Shown: piece by piece, positions 26,271 through 40,685 of the stretch
How the letters are laid out: each line of letters begins with the position of its first letter
Position numbering within the stretch: the stretch's first letter is position 1
Origin: Stercorarius parasiticus
Lineage: Eukaryota > Chordata > Aves > Charadriiformes > Stercorariidae
Direction: 5' to 3'
Assembly (NCBI GenBank): GCA_013396915.1
Contig: VWZL01005000.1
Location: forward strand, 330,062-394,061
DNA: 64,000 nt
The notes under the pieces: model-generated
Databases searched by the model: none
Told to the model about the DNA's origin: nothing
What the model saw: only the letters and a program-made list of their open reading frames with translations
Made by a program: the position numbers and the translations under genes

Positions 26271-26399
26271 AAGAAGTACTTAAACTAGGAATAGAACTCA
26301 GAAGCAGAAGTTCCTTTGATCTATTACAAAATAAAAAAAAGCATAATAGGATGCCATAGCAAATCAGAAACAGGAAAAAAAGTATAAATAACATCAATT

Positions 26400-26580
26400 A
26401 TCAGGAATTTTCTTCCTGATGTTTTTAAATCTAGCCTGAAGTCTCTCAGAAAGCTACACCCTTGCTCACTGGGAAGTTGTGGGCTTGATGACTGGATGAG
26501 GTTTGATGGTATTTGGTATACAAGAAGTCAGATTAGAAGATCATGACAATCCATCTGATTTTATAATGTACAAATCTTTT
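26400..26580 (+). mobile_element. Ancient CR1-like LINE 3' end
   Basis: Plus-strand remnant of an old CR1-type 3' end. Landmarks are 'cttcctgatgtttttaaatc' (about 26,412) followed by 'tagcctgaagtc', then 'ggatgaggtttgatgg' (about 26,493), 'gtatacaagaagtcagatta' (about 26,516) and 'gaagatcatgacaatccatc' (about 26,537). This is the order seen in old sauropsid CR1 3' UTRs ('acaggaggtcagactagatgatca'). A more degenerate continuation may reach back to about 26,270. The clean octamer end is gone, which suggests an old insertion. Confidence 0.6.
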
Positions 26581-29500
26581 TTTAAAAGCTTATAATTGTT
26601 GCAAAGCTTCTTCTCTGTCACACTGTATTAGATCTGGCATATTTTCTTCTTTGACAAGGTATATTATTAAGTACCTACAGGTTCTTGTGTTACTTAATGG
26701 ACTTTCTCTGGCACCTATTGCTGCATTTGTGAGTGCTTGGAGAAGCATCGTGAACATCTTCAATTAACACAAGCCAGCAAAGCTATTTATGCTTTCAGAG
26801 CTTTGTAGTTTGGTCATGGTGACACAATAAGGGTCATTTAACTAACACTGCACAGAAGCTTTTGTGCTACTTAAGAATGAATCCACATCCAGTCAGGCTC
26901 TTATTTCCACCATGCTGAAAGGAAACAGGCTCTCTTCTTCCAGCTGGTGTTCCTGTCCATAGACATACACACCTATATATTTTATAAAGTTGCCATGTCT
27001 ACATATTTACAGATGTGAAATATTTCTGAAAAAAAGTATTTGTGTCTTTGAATGTTGAACCCAGTCATACGAAAGAGTTTCTTCTTCAATGAGGTGGGTA
27101 GAAAGAAATTCCTATGCCTTACTCTGCTTCATGTGAAGTCATTAGGCACTCTGTAAGAATCCAAGAGACTTTCTTGCACTTTGAAGACATTTCTCTCTGT
27201 TGTTGATTTTAATGCTTCCTCTGTCGCTGTGAATCTTTGTGTTCAGTGTGGTGAAGTCTGCAGCTTTTGTAACAAGTGTTCACCAATCCAGTGTTTTCAT
27301 TGAGCAGCAAGCCCAATTGTTTATCACTCTTATATACAGAGTATTCTCAGGGTTTTCCTTTAGCTCACTGTTATTCCATATGTATATGCTGTCACTTAAG
27401 GATGTAATTCATTGAACAGCATAGCAGTTTGAACACGTAATATTTGCAGATGACTTGAATGCCATTATTATTTTATTGAATTGTGTTGTTTGAAGTGGTT
27501 TAGGGAACAAGGGTACTTCTTTAGTCCTTAAATCAGATGAGCCCTTAAGACATGCAGTGGACTCTCAGGCATTTCTGGAAGCAGTTTACAGTCTTTACGT
27601 GTATTTTCACCCAGCCTGATTGACAACTTTGACTAAAAACGTAGGTCACTCAGCTGTACATAGCTTACCTTTCAGACTTCTATTTATCTGATTGCAGGAA
27701 CACTTCTCCGCAGCTCCCACTTCAAACTTCAGCCCACCCACAGGTTTTTGGTTACATTTACCTGTAACAGCTTCAGAGCTTTGCACTGGTTTTAGCAATA
27801 TCACTCATTCATCTGTGTACTGTGTTTTTTTATAGTAGAGTAAAATCCCCCCCTTTTTACACACTATCATTCTCCTTCTGAAGGACCCTGAACTGACAGT
27901 CTGCAACACCAGGTGGATTCCATGACCTACAGAGGCTTATCCTCTTTCACTACAGGCACCTTCGAAGGAGGTTGGCCTTGCATGTACACTGCTGGATGGT
28001 CAGTCCTTACTCTTATTTGTATGATGGCATTGAAGAGGTCCACAGTCCTAGATGGATTCTGCCGGGCTGTATTGTGAATACGTGTAACAATCCAAGCAGA
28101 AATGCAACAAATAAATGTAACCCACAGACAGCTCTGCAGAGAGGAGCGATCAGAGAGGCCAGCAGTATATTCTCTCTTGTGCGTTTCTGAGTCTTGATTT
28201 GCTTTTCTGAGTCGTGATCTCTCTCCTCTGCTCTCTGAGCCCTAGGACTTGAATACATGAGGGATTTGTGCACTGGCTGTACTGTGGTTCAGAGGAGGAA
28301 AAGAGAAAAGATTGAATGTGGCTTTGAAGTTAGAATCTGCAGAGCAGCTGTAACAGCATGCACAGGTTGCAGTAATAGATCGTGGGCTATATCATCTCCT
28401 TTTTCCTCTGTGTTTCCACTGTGTGCTTCACATATATGTATATATGATACAAGACTGTCTATACAGAGAACTTGATAAATTATATATTTACAGTAATTGA
28501 TCTAAAACTCATACACTCTGCACCACAAGTGTTAAATCTATTACTGAGAAGAAAACACAGTATAAATAATGACTCCAGTGATTTTCAAGCATTCAAGCTT
28601 AGGAATGTCTAATTCAGGCTCATATTCAAGGTAACGAATCTTAGTGGCTGTATTTTAGAAGCCCTGACAATAAAGAATGGGATGAAAAGAAAGAAAAGCA
28701 GCGAATAAGAAAAGTCAGCAATTTGGAAAGCAATTTGTAGATATCAAGGTGAGTTAGAAAGATACATGTCTGTCCTACAAAGCTGACTTCCTTCTTGAGG
28801 AAGGAAAGCAGCATCACTCCCTTTTTCCTCTCCTTCACACCTTCTTCTTCCTTTGTTATTTTACTGGTGGACTGCACCCACTATTACCTTTCTTTCTAGG
28901 CTTAAGTCCTGTTTTCCCATGTCTTCTATAGAATTTCTTACAAACCAGTTGATAGTAGGTGAGGACCGCCATCTTTATCCTGGATGAAGCCGTGTCCCTC
29001 CTCACCGTACACAACTGTTCAGGGAAAGTATATAGTTGAAGCTAAAATCTGAAACACTTTCTGAACCTTTTCCTGCTGCCATTCAGGCTTTTAAAATGTT
29101 TTTTTTTTTCAGACCAGGCAAAATACAGAGCACGTATAAGGTGAAATAAATTACTTTTGATGTCCTGAGCTAATGTCCTCTAGCATTGTGGAAAGATGTA
29201 AAATCTTATGTATAGACTGTGAAGCATGGATTTAATATGTCCTTTTAGTTATTTTCCTAACAGCAACCTGCAGTATATAAAAAACTGTGAGCCCCCCCAC
29301 CTCAAATGAAGGTGTCAGAATACATTAGCACTCTTCCAGTTGTTTCCACATGTCCTCAGTCCTGCAATGTGTTGTGCAATCCACTGTGTAGCATATGTGT
29401 TATGCCTGCCATCAATTATAACCAGCTCATGTGAGCACGTTTTCAAAGATGCTGTGGGATGAACATGATCTGCAGCTGGTGAGAGGACAAGTCAAGCTAC

Positions 29501-31896
29501 AATCTTAGCAGTACAACTTCTGGCATAGTGCTGAGATTACATCTCTGGTTCTGCACGAGGGACATATATTCTCCATAGATCCTATATTTTCTAGCTCCAC
29601 TGGTGAAGATCACAGTGGCATTTATTCCGTCCTGATTTGCAGCAGCTTAAGTGAGAAGGGATTTGAGGACCAGGCAATGAAGCAAGTGTTTGGTAACCGA
29701 CTGGGAATACAATCTCTTTGAACAAATGTGCCTACACTTTAGGCAGTTTCTGTTACATAAATTGGCATTCCTAATCTGCTAGCAGAGAACATTTTAATCA
29801 TATTTGTGTTATCAAACCTGCATAAAGCAGAAAATCTGCTGAGTTCTTCAAGATGCTCCTTTGTTTTAAACGCAGAGACATTTTATTGCAGTCTTCCCAA
29901 CTTTATTAATAACGCTATTAATATTCTTTTTGCACAGAGCAGCAATGGAAAAGTGCCTGGTACTCGTGGGTGTTTCATTATTTAAAATGTAAATAAGAAA
30001 GGCTGCAAGAAGTTAACCATCTCAGTAGGAAAAAAGGAACAAACCTTTACTCTGACAGATATGGGCTTATCACAGATTTCCTCATTAGTGTGTATGAAAT
30101 ACTTTACAGTTCTGTATCTCTAACATCAGTAAGAATATGTTTCTTTGTTCATATATAGAATTATCCATCTGCCTGTTTCTTTAGGAATCTAGATGAAAAG
30201 TTTCTGAATAACCTGTAAATTGAGTTTATTTTCACAGAGTTATCAAAAACTTTCCTTGATCCATCCCCTACTGCTGTGACTCAGTCCTCTCTGGTGGTTC
30301 GCTGATGGACCACGACTTGCTCTAGGATTGTGCTGACTGGGTAGAGTAAAGAAAAGGCAAACGTAAGCGTATTTCATCTGTCACCCTTGAGCCCTTGGGG
30401 AGTTCCTGCCTGCAAAGCTGTCTGTGGCATACATAAAGGAGGGACATGAGCTTTGTTTTGGGCCTGTATGTCTCAGAGGTTTTGTGCTGTCTCTGGATAG
30501 GTCCATGTCAAACTGAGCTGAGAAGGATTTGTACTAGCTGGGATTTGGCAGCTTTCATACTGCTGTTGCAAACCTGCACTCAATGCGAATATCAAGTTGG
30601 TAATTGGTATCTGCATTACAGAAGGTGTTTCTTTACAGATTTTTAACTGAGCAGCACTGGTCTCCCGCTAGTCCATGGTTTTTTCCAGGTGCTCAGAAAT
30701 CACAGTGAAAAGTGGTATGAGAGCAGGTCTAAGGCACTATAGGTCGCCCTTCCCTGCTGGAAGGTTTTGGGCAATAGATACCAGCCTGTCATGCACAGCA
30801 AATGCAGCTGCTTTCCTGTGGTTCTGTGGTTCTTGCTATGGGTGCCTGCCCCAGGGCAGGCGAGGACTTGGTAGAAGGAGGCTGTGCACGTCCCAGATCT
30901 AGTATTGTACAACTATACTAGTTAAGTATGTCAAAAGTGCTTGACATTTAAAAAACACACCGTACCATTGCCTGATCTTTCACTGGACATTCATTGTGAC
31001 TGGACAGTGAAAATTAAAATAGGAAGATTATAGGCACAGCTTCTCCAGATTTCAACTATGAGCTATTATGTATTTCTTAATCCATTAACATAGACTGGGT
31101 CAGAAAGCCTTTGGGACCCAGGCATTCAGTCAGGACTCCAGAACCTACAGTGTTGAATAGTGTGAGGCAGCGTTTGGATTTTACTGAGGCTCTCTGACTA
31201 CTTCTCAAGTATACAACAGCCATAAAAAGTGAGTCTTATGAGTTATATAAAAAAATCAGTACAACCCAGAAAGCCAGCAGGATTTTTTAGTCAAAAGTGT
31301 GACACCAGAGGAGTAATTTTTTACATTCACTTTTGAATTTCAGTTCGAATAATCCCAGTCTTGAATGATATCTATGTGTGGAATGATGGTGGATTTTGCT
31401 GCCTTTTGTATGGGGCTAGAACCAAATAATGGAATTGTTACTGTGGTAGATTTCAATACAGAAAAAAAATTCAATTGAAGATCGTTTTACAGTAGGCAAG
31501 TACAGCAAGAATACTTCTCCAATTTTATGTTTGCAACTCAAAGGTTCAGCATATTCGTCTTTAAAACAATATATAAGAAATGTTTGTCTTCTACTCACAT
31601 AAGCCCGTTCATTTACTGGTTTTCTACATATGTTATGGAACATCCTAAACTGACCTCGTGACAAATTTACATACTTTTGCAGCTTTGGAAACTGCAAAAG
31701 AAGTCATTCTCACCCTTTTATACTTCTCTTTTCTTCTCTACCTTCAAAGACACTTGCAAATTGTCATGTAAACTTCTGACTAACAAGGGAAATTTTGACT
31801 CAGACTTTTGGGGGTTTCTGGAACTTCAGTTAGTGTTGTAGCATTGAAGGAATGACTACTTTCCTAGTACTAACTTCAGATGTTTTCCTTCTGCAG
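26581..31896. other. Unannotated AT-rich sequence
   Basis: No gene, RNA gene or confidently named repeat was found. A short poly(T) run lies at about 29,098-29,109. A pyrimidine-rich acceptor-like site near 27,698 is followed by a 45-codon open frame without a donor. I see nothing else that stands out. Confidence 0.4.
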
Positions 31897-32034
31897 CCTT
31901 TTTTACATCCTGAATTGGGAGTGGTCGTATTATTCTTCTTAGCATTTACTGGTATTGAGTGCTCACTCATTGGGAACTGGGTGAAATGGAGAGAGAAACA
32001 CAGAGAGCAAACCCTGTTAAACTGGAATTATAAT
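31897..32034 (+). CDS. Candidate internal coding exon with a possible membrane segment
   Basis: A 138-base segment, exactly 46 codons, open only in phase 0. It lies between a good acceptor (TTTTCCTTCTGCAG ending at 31,896) and a consensus-like donor (AAT|GTAAGC at 32,035). Both other frames hit stops inside it. The translation has a hydrophobic stretch (residues about 7-19, LGVVVLFFLAFTG), a Trp/Lys-rich juxtamembrane part (GNWVKWREKHREQ) and a polar end (LLNWNYN), like one membrane helix with a charged cytosolic flank. I do not recognise a family. T-rich DNA yields hydrophobic codons by chance, and no partner exon is proven. A phase-0-compatible acceptor and open frame occur downstream at 34,432. 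I rate this the best exon candidate in the window but still more likely wrong than right. Confidence 0.25.
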
Positions 32035-35000
32035 GTAAGCATGTACTTTCTATGACAATAAAATAGTAGGAATACCAGTTTTGAAGGTCAGAAAATCCAA
32101 AGAGAAAGTTACATCTTCAGAAACTTCCCCAAAATATTTGGTAGCCTTATATAATGAACTAGATATTGCTGACACATCACTTGTCATCTTAAAGTTTATC
32201 TGCCATGTTTTCTATAAGATATGCTATCACTCATCTAATTTATTGTCCAACACATGTAGTTAACTATTAATGAAAGGACAATACTGTATGGATTATTAAA
32301 CAAATGATATATGAAGCCATCTGCTTAAGTGTATGACAGCTGAAAGGTAAGTTAATATAGTATATGTCAATATATGCTAATCACTTGAATTATGCCAGCG
32401 AAGCAAAAAGATCTAAATGATTCAACTTGAGTGCCTAAGGTTAGGGGCTTAAATCTGTATTTGGGCAATTGCTTTTCAGGGCTGTCAGGTGTTAAGTATG
32501 CAGCTCACACTGTTCACTGAGCTCAGCAAAGGCTAAGCCCTCTTAAAAGTAAGGTCATCTGAATTTTGTACTACTTTGCCTAACTTTTGACTTTGGTTTT
32601 AAAACTTTGGCCAGAGGTATCTGAGGGAGTGAGGGTTAAACATCCTTTCTGTCAGCTTGCCTGAGATCTATTGTGTAATGCACTTCTTCCCAAGAAAGAT
32701 GTTTAATGCTATTGATTGCAAGGTTGCCTACTTAAAATAACATAATGTGACAAATGATGGATACCCCATAGAGCAAAATTGTAGGGTAATTCTAGATACG
32801 AGCATGTATATCAGACTACCAGCTTCATTCTTCATGAGGGCAAGTTAGAAGGTCATCCGTTTCACTTAAGGGCATTAAACACCTTTGTTAGTTTGACAGC
32901 CATTATAGGCTTGATCCTGTTATTCAAGGCAGTCATTAAACTCCCATTGACCTAAAGTGGGTAGGAGTGGGGCCAAGCTTTTGAATATGCAAAGCAGGCA
33001 CTATGAGAGGAAAAAAAATTGATGGATAATATTGCAAAGTGAAAAAAGCATTATGGTGGCTGTTACATATAAACAATAACAATCCTAATAATTATCTGAT
33101 GACTTCAAATGTTTTGTACTGCAGTTTTATTTCTGTTACACATTTTCCTGTGAAAATTAGGACCTTCTGAATCTTCCAGGAAATGTATGCATCTTTGCAC
33201 TATTGTTTTGTAGCATCATAGAGCAGATAAACTGCTCTACATTTTGTAATGTTGCATTTACCCTTACCTACGGGTTGTATGATGTTCTGTAAGTGCTCAG
33301 GAATATCATGTAAGTCTAAATGCTGTGAGAGAGGAAAAAAAAAGCTCTCTACGCTGTAGGTCTACATGTGGTAATAGAAGCATTTTTTTGTAAGAAGAAC
33401 ATGAGTACAGATGCTTTCCTCATCCCTGTGTGTCCTCTCACCTAGCCCTCATTCAGTGTTTTAGCAAAATTATTAGAGAAAAAGACAATATGCGACTTTT
33501 TTTGGGCCATATTTATCTTTTGACTAAAAGAGTCTGTGTTGGCGTTGCTAACATTGTCATCTGTATTTTGGAAGATAAAGAAAAATGCCTTCAGAAATGA
33601 CTGAACTCTTTAGATCAGTACTACTGCATTTAGAGACCTTTACATGAAGCTCAGACAACCAAAACTGAAGACTTACATCATAATCTCAGCTTCATAACTT
33701 CAGAAAAGGCCATGGACACAGTGAAAACTCAGGAAAATGTCCATTTGTGAGAAAATGCAGAAAAAGATAACTGATGTTCATATTACCATGCATTTCATAT
33801 TATTGTCATTTACTTCATATTATTATGCACTTCATAGCATAAATGAAAAGGAATTACATTTGATAGAGAATTTTGTACATAATGCTGTAGAATGCCTAAG
33901 GCCAAATATTTGTAAACTAATTTCTCTCTAGGTCTTGACAGAATAGGAGACATCATATCAAGAATCTGCTTCTTAAACCCGTAATTGCATAATTAGATGA
34001 AGTAGTGAATTCTAGGCATTTAAAATGCCCTAATTGCAGGTTGTATTAAGTCATTTATCCTTATTTACTTAGTAAGAATCATCAGAGATTACCAAATAAG
34101 GACTTAATTAGAGGATATATTTAAAAATACATAATTTGTAACTGGTAAAATGAAATAGTTTGATAACATTGGGAGATCGGTGTGTGGACTCTCATGCATG
34201 TTAAATCTAGCCTTATAAAAATGAGTGGTTTTAATGGCATTTAGACTATTTCTTAAAACTGTAGTAGGAAGTCAGATAGGAAGGAGGCAAGTGAAAGAGA
34301 CAAATTTAGGAGAAAAATAATATTTCTATCATTGCATTTTATACTTCAGCACAAAAATGAAAACAAGCCTTTTCGTTGTTTCCTTTTTCAATCTGTTGTG
34401 CGTCATCGATGTCTTTTCTCCTTTGTTGTAGCTTCCTGTGAAACTTATGGGTATTTGCTACATGTGCTTAGAATGCAAAAACAAGACTGGGACTTGCTTG
34501 ATGCATAAATGTGCTTCTGCTCTCTTGCTCATGCACACTTCAGTCTGATACATCCACCCAGATACTCCCCACCTGCCAAGACATCCTTGCTAATTGCTGG
34601 TCCCTGCGGTATTGGAAAAGCCTCAGTTGTAGCGATGTTTTCAATGGCTATCTTTTGAACACAAGTATGACGGGAGGTATAAAACACAAACATTTCTTCA
34701 CAAAATGAACCTGTAGGGCCATTTAGGTAGCTCAGCACTACCTCTGGCTTGCAAAACAAGAGTAACCCAAGATTTTTGCAGGACATGGAGAGTCAGGCCT
34801 GTTGCCTTCAAACCATCTTTCACACTGAGGTAATTTTAGGTAAGTGTTTTAATACCCACTCGTCAATATCATTAGACATTCTTATTTTCAGGAATCCAAA
34901 ACATGCTAATTTTTTAAAAATGCACTTAGAAATAAATTCACGCTTTTCACCATTTTCTCAATAAAAAAATAATTTCTTGATCTGAGATAAAGCAACGAAA

Positions 35001-38000
35001 TAGTAGGTCAGTGTTAAATCCAATCTTATGTCGCTTGAAATACCCTTGAATTTAAACTCAGAATAAGTTTTAAAAAGAAGTTCACTATGGTTTGAGCTCA
35101 GTTACAGTTTGAATTCAAAGTGAGGTGAAATGAGTAAATTATCTTACTTTTACAGGACAGTAGATGAAATGCAGAAGCTCAGGGAATGTTTGCTTTAGTT
35201 TTATGCTCATTCAAGCTCAAAAAGGACAGAGGACACTGTAAACACACATGCCATAAATCATAGCTATATTCCTAAAACATCCTGCAAAGTAAACTCTTTC
35301 AGTTTAATAAATTGGTATAAGTTGTTTTACAGCATTAATTTGAAAGGTTATTAATAATGTACCCTGATTTAAAAACTGAGTTTAAATGAAAATGAAAGGA
35401 GATTTTGAAAGAAAAAAGCAGTAAAAACTGTAAAATACAGTTTCATGTGGATAAGTAAGTTCAAACTACTCAAATATAGTACTCTAAGAACTTTGCCCCA
35501 TCTTTCTTTACAAGAATTTTAACCTATTTACCTCTCCCAGAGAAGAGTCCAGAAAATTTAGCAAAGAGTATCAAGTCTTGTGTAATCCTTTAATGAAGGC
35601 TTTGCTTGACTGTAGTTTCTTGTTAAGCAAGGATTAATTAATTAATTAAATCTCATGTTGCTAAGAAGTTGCTTTGACATTTCCAAACATAGAACAAGGT
35701 GAGAAGGTCAGAGTTGTTGCCTGAAACACTACAAACAAATGAGAGGATTATTCCTCCCCTTGTTCATCCACCAGAAAGCACTCAGTTTATATTTACAAAG
35801 CTTATTTATCACATATATCTGTCTGTAATTCTCAATACTTTTTCTTTGTCTTTGCTTCCTTGTTATGGACATTTTACTGTAAATCTAAGATTATCCCTTT
35901 TTAACCTAGAAAGCTGCAGTGGGTACCTAATTGTTGTTAATTCTAATCTATTTAGACTTGTACTGTCAAACTAAGTAGAAAGATGCATTGTTTTTTTAAT
36001 TATACACTCCAATAAAGGTACCACAGTTGAATAAGTTTTGTCTATCAGAGATCAGTTTTAGCGAGTACTAAATCCTTTTGTTCTTTTGGAGTGCAAGTCC
36101 ATCATGAGAATTGCTTGTCACCCAGTAATTCTGGAACTGTTTATTATAATAATGCTTTTACTCTAATTTCAGAACTATTTTAAAATGGGTGTCAGGACTG
36201 CTTCATTATGTAGAACATAAAAAGTACGTGAGAGGTTTTCTTTCTGTCTTAGGTACCTACCTTCAGTAGGTGTTGACTTTGAGATTAGAATCTCTCTGGC
36301 AGTTGTAACAGGAATACTAGAAAGGAATCCACATGTTTTTAGCTGTTTCCAGTGCAATATCATTTGTTCATTTTTAAAAGATCTAAACACATTTGAAAAT
36401 TTAAGAACATCTGTCACTGATGCTTCAACTTTTTATTTAACTAGGTGTCTACTTTTAGTCCTTCTGTCATCCTTATTCTTCCATCTTTGCTGTTTTATTC
36501 GGTTGGAAACAAGACAGATAGCCAGCTACTTTTCTGCCAGCCCTAATGGTCTCTGGGCCACTGCCTGCAAACTGACACAGGGAAAAAAAATGCTCAAAGA
36601 GCTTATGACACCTCAGAAACTGTGATGGATCACTTTCATGGCCACTGCTGTGCTTTTCCTTTTGTTTTTTTTCTTATCTGAACTGTGACATATTCCTTTC
36701 CATTAATTCTTTTTGATTTTTGAAGAAAAAAGAAAGGTACATTCAAAAAGGCATCTAATAGACTTTAAGGATTTAATTAATTAATTTGCTGAGATATATT
36801 GATTAGCAATGGGTTTAAAGCAGACCAGATGTGTTTCCTACAGACCCAAATGGAAAACATAGTCTGAGTTTTGATCACTGATTTGCGATCATCAAAAGTA
36901 ACTAAACACAAGACTATTGCACATGGGATGCCTAGCTGGAAAGCACGGCCTTTAGGAGAAAAGCTCAGAGAAAAGGGAAAGTAAATCAGCTGAAATGGAC
37001 AGAGTTTCATAAAACTGGTAATTTTTTCAAAACTTATACAACATATGGGTAGACCTGCACACTCTCTGGGCTGTATTCAAGAAGGGATTGGGAAGTACAG
37101 GGGTGAATCTGGATCTTCCATTACATCCAACGGCCAGAAAATGAGGTTGCCCCTCTGGTAAGGATCATTGTTGCTCAGAATCAGATGTTTAAATGATGGA
37201 GTGCTTTCTGGTATTTATTCATTCTGCACTGCCACTGCATGTAAGTTGACATTTAAAATGCATTAACACAGTGCTACTTGATGTACTGTATTATGCAGAC
37301 TATCAGTTTTGAAATGGAGTTTAGCCTGTCAGCAAAATCCTCCTTGCTGTACTCAAATAAACTTACTCAACCTTGGATCAAGGTGGCTTAGGGAACCTAC
37401 ATAATTTTAATGCCTCTGTCATGTTTTTTTCTTGTATTTATTGAGTCTGTCATACTTGGGTTCTATAGGATCTTTCTCTGTATGCGAGCATATAGACAGT
37501 CCCCTTTGTCTCCACAGGACTAAAGTATCTATACAAAATAAAATAACTTTAATTCTTAAAATTATTCAATGCCTTCATTTATTTTACTCTTCCTTTTTGT
37601 ATTTTACTATTTCTTTATGTATTTTACTCTTCCTTTGTGCTTGGTGACTTATTTTCAGGATTTTGCAGCACACAATATTAGTGATTGTTACCTCATACGA
37701 TGTATTTCATTACATAAAAACCCATCATGGATTTCAACTTTGCACCTCAGTTAGCATTAGAAAAAAAGTAGTTTTCCTTAACTGTTGTGCACAGCTACAC
37801 TTTTGCAGACTTGGGTAACTTCTGACAACAGCAGATGTGGTCTTTGGGGAGATCTGGTGATCATACCAACAGCAAATAACATCAGGTACAAAGAGCTTCC
37901 CAGGAATAGTCCATATCTTGTTTTTATAATGACTGACATGGGTTTTAACAAAATGTCTTGCTTCTTCCAACGTGAAATCAAAATTCTTCATGACTCAGGG

Positions 38001-40655
38001 GAATAAAGGATACCAAAGCCCACCTTTGAGGCATCTGCATAATATCCTGCTCTTAAATTCAGGGAGGTCCTCTTTCTCCGTGCTCTTTAGTTGGTTCTTC
38101 TTGCTTCAGGGAACATATTTTATTTTTAGTAATTGAGAGTTTGACTAGCTAGTGATTTGGATAATTGAGATGACTCTGTATATATTTATATTTACAAGAT
38201 GCTCATAGCAATCTTTCTTCCATGACTACTTCTGTATTTTTCCCATTACTTGAGAGGCATACATCACTAGTCTTTCATCCGGCAAAATGACAGCTTCAAA
38301 TCCTTCTGAGGCTTCATTGAATGAAAGGTTGTTATTCTTGTTAGTCTGTAGGGGGTTTCCATTCCTTTCTCAAATGTGCAAGTAGTGTTTGCCACTGTCA
38401 TATTTCCTACCTCTGCAATGAACTTTCTTCTTCCCCTAGTCCAAGGGACAAATTTCTTAAGGGAACAGTGGCATAATGTGCAATATAAGGGTTCATGCTT
38501 TGAGATTTCAGGTCATTAAGTCAATTCTTTTGTTTCTCCTCTGAAGTCACTTTTCTAGCACTGAAAACCTTTCCTTTTTTCATAACATTCATGTCATCAG
38601 ATATCTCTTGTAGTGTTTTCATGTTTGTTTTATAGTCCGGCTTTGTTGATGCTACTTTGTGGGGAACTAGCCCATACCTCTTCAGAGGCTGCTTCATTAA
38701 TATCAAGTAACATTCATTGTTGTGCTCTGTAATCTACTGTGATATTTTCCAGCTGACATATTTACCTGCTAAGGAAACAAATGCTGAGGGACTGCAGGTA
38801 AATCAAATGTATCTATTTAAAATATGCTGAAGTCTAACAAGTCTCTCTCCCTCTTTCCTGCTAGAAAATCTTCTGTTCTTATTTTCTCACAAGACAAGTT
38901 TTCAATACAGAACAAATCCTCTTTGAGGCTATCAGGGTAGCTGTTTGTTTAGATAAATGAAAAAATGCAAAAAAGTACTTCTATTCAAAAGGTTTTAATT
39001 CATCTTGGGTATGTTTGAAATGGGGCTCAAAGCACACATGCACATAAATAGATATGTTTCTTGCAGTCTGTCAGGAAGTGAGCAGCAATTTCTACATTGC
39101 TGGCTTGTTTACAAGTGCTTTTCAAAACTAAGGTGAGAATTCGCTCACTAGATGGATTTCTTCTCTTAAGCTCTACTTTTATAATACCAAGCCCCAAACT
39201 GGACCACACTGCTCCTGAAGAAGTCATCCGTTCCATCCACAGTTCTTTCCAAGCCGTAACACTTCATGAGGTTAATGTTGCACTAGTCATTTGGCGAAGG
39301 AAACCTGGTAAGGCTTCCACCGTCTTCAGACTGCAGAGGTGAAGCACAGAAACTTGTTCCCATTTCTATGACTGAACAAAAAATTGTCTCATCTGCCGTA
39401 GAGATCCGAGGACACTAAGCTGAATGTGTAAAAATATATTTATCTTAATGACACAGATAAAACTAATGAGTTTAACTTTGCTGAAGTATTGGAATAGCCC
39501 TTTGTAACAGAAGGAAATGTTACTGGCTTTAGAGAGCAAGCCTTAAATATGTTTTGATTGAAATACATTGATGTTTCTTCCTACATTTTTGTGAAAGTTC
39601 AGTTATACATTCTATCTCATTTCATTCAAACATGCTGTAAGCACGGACTTTTAGTGAAAATTAGATTTATTTATAGATTATTGGTACTTTGGAGAAGAAA
39701 TGAATGAAAATTACCATGGCCATATGAATCCCTTAATAGCAGTAAGATGTCTACTGGCTTTAGTGGGATCACCATTGATAGCCTAGTTTTTTTATTTTTC
39801 TTTTTACACTTTCTAGTGTAAAAAGCAGTTTACACTGCTAAAACAGTGATCATCTGTTTTGTGTTTTGTGAAGATCTCTTCCACTCTTAGGAAACATGGT
39901 TACATTCAGTCCTAGATACTTCTTTTGACTTCACAGTCTTTTAGACTTCCATGATTCACATACGTCAAGCTAAAATCCTATCTTTGTTCATCTAGCCAAT
40001 TATTTGTCTTGTCTTTGTGGCCTCCTTTCACTCTTTATCCCTGTGACTGAATTCATGTGCCTGATTCTAGAGCAACAGTCACTCATTTTACTGACAGCTC
40101 TGGGAAAGTCCCTCATGAGTGCCTTTGGTAGGAGAAATCATTTAAGAAATAAATGTCTGCAGCTCATAGATTTTTATGAATGTCGGATTTTGTTGGGATT
40201 ATATACACACAGTAAATGCAGTCATTTTGCGTGTGTGCTCTATTACATGACATGTAAATTTAATAAGGCAAAAAATTTAGCTTTACTTTACTTACAAACA
40301 TTATTGCATCCTTGAATGGTTGAGGGATCAGAGAAGTTCTGTTAAGACTCATATAATTATGATGGAGATTTTTAAAGCTTGCTGTTCTTTCAAACAGTTC
40401 ATCAGATTGTTTGATGCCAGTTTTGGTTTACTTCCTGCTTTTAGGCTGAATAAACATTATTACAAATTCTAACTTGTAACATTAGACAATATTAACTTTA
40501 ATTAAATTTGAATCTAATGTCTACTACATTAGAGTCATGCAGTTATACCCTTGCTGTATGAACTAGTTTGGTTTCTACTTCAGGATATTTTATTTTCACA
40601 AAAATCCAGTGTTATTAATGATAACTATTAAAAAATGGCAGTTTGTACCATAAAT
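32035..40655. other. AT-rich stretch with weak exon-like segments
   Basis: No confirmed gene and no recognised CR1. Acceptor-like sites with strong pyrimidine tracts at 34,431 and about 38,864, and a weaker one at about 39,066, precede short open frames that I cannot identify. The 34,432 segment is open for 38 codons with several Cys and then a stop. A short ATTA tetranucleotide run lies at about 35,633-35,650. Two adjoining short hairpins lie at 39,800-39,839. Scattered 'gtgcctaa' and 'ggcttaaat'-like words around 32,430-32,460 recall old unclassified amniote repeats, but not firmly. Confidence 0.35.
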
Positions 40656-40685
40656 GAAAAAATCATCCTCGAAAAAATCATCCTC
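40656..40685. repeat. Exact 15-bp tandem duplication
   Basis: The 15-base unit GAAAAAATCATCCTC occurs twice head to tail (40,656-40,670 and 40,671-40,685) with no mismatch. It is probably a recent replication-slippage duplication, because an old one would have diverged. No gene is affected. Confidence 0.95.
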
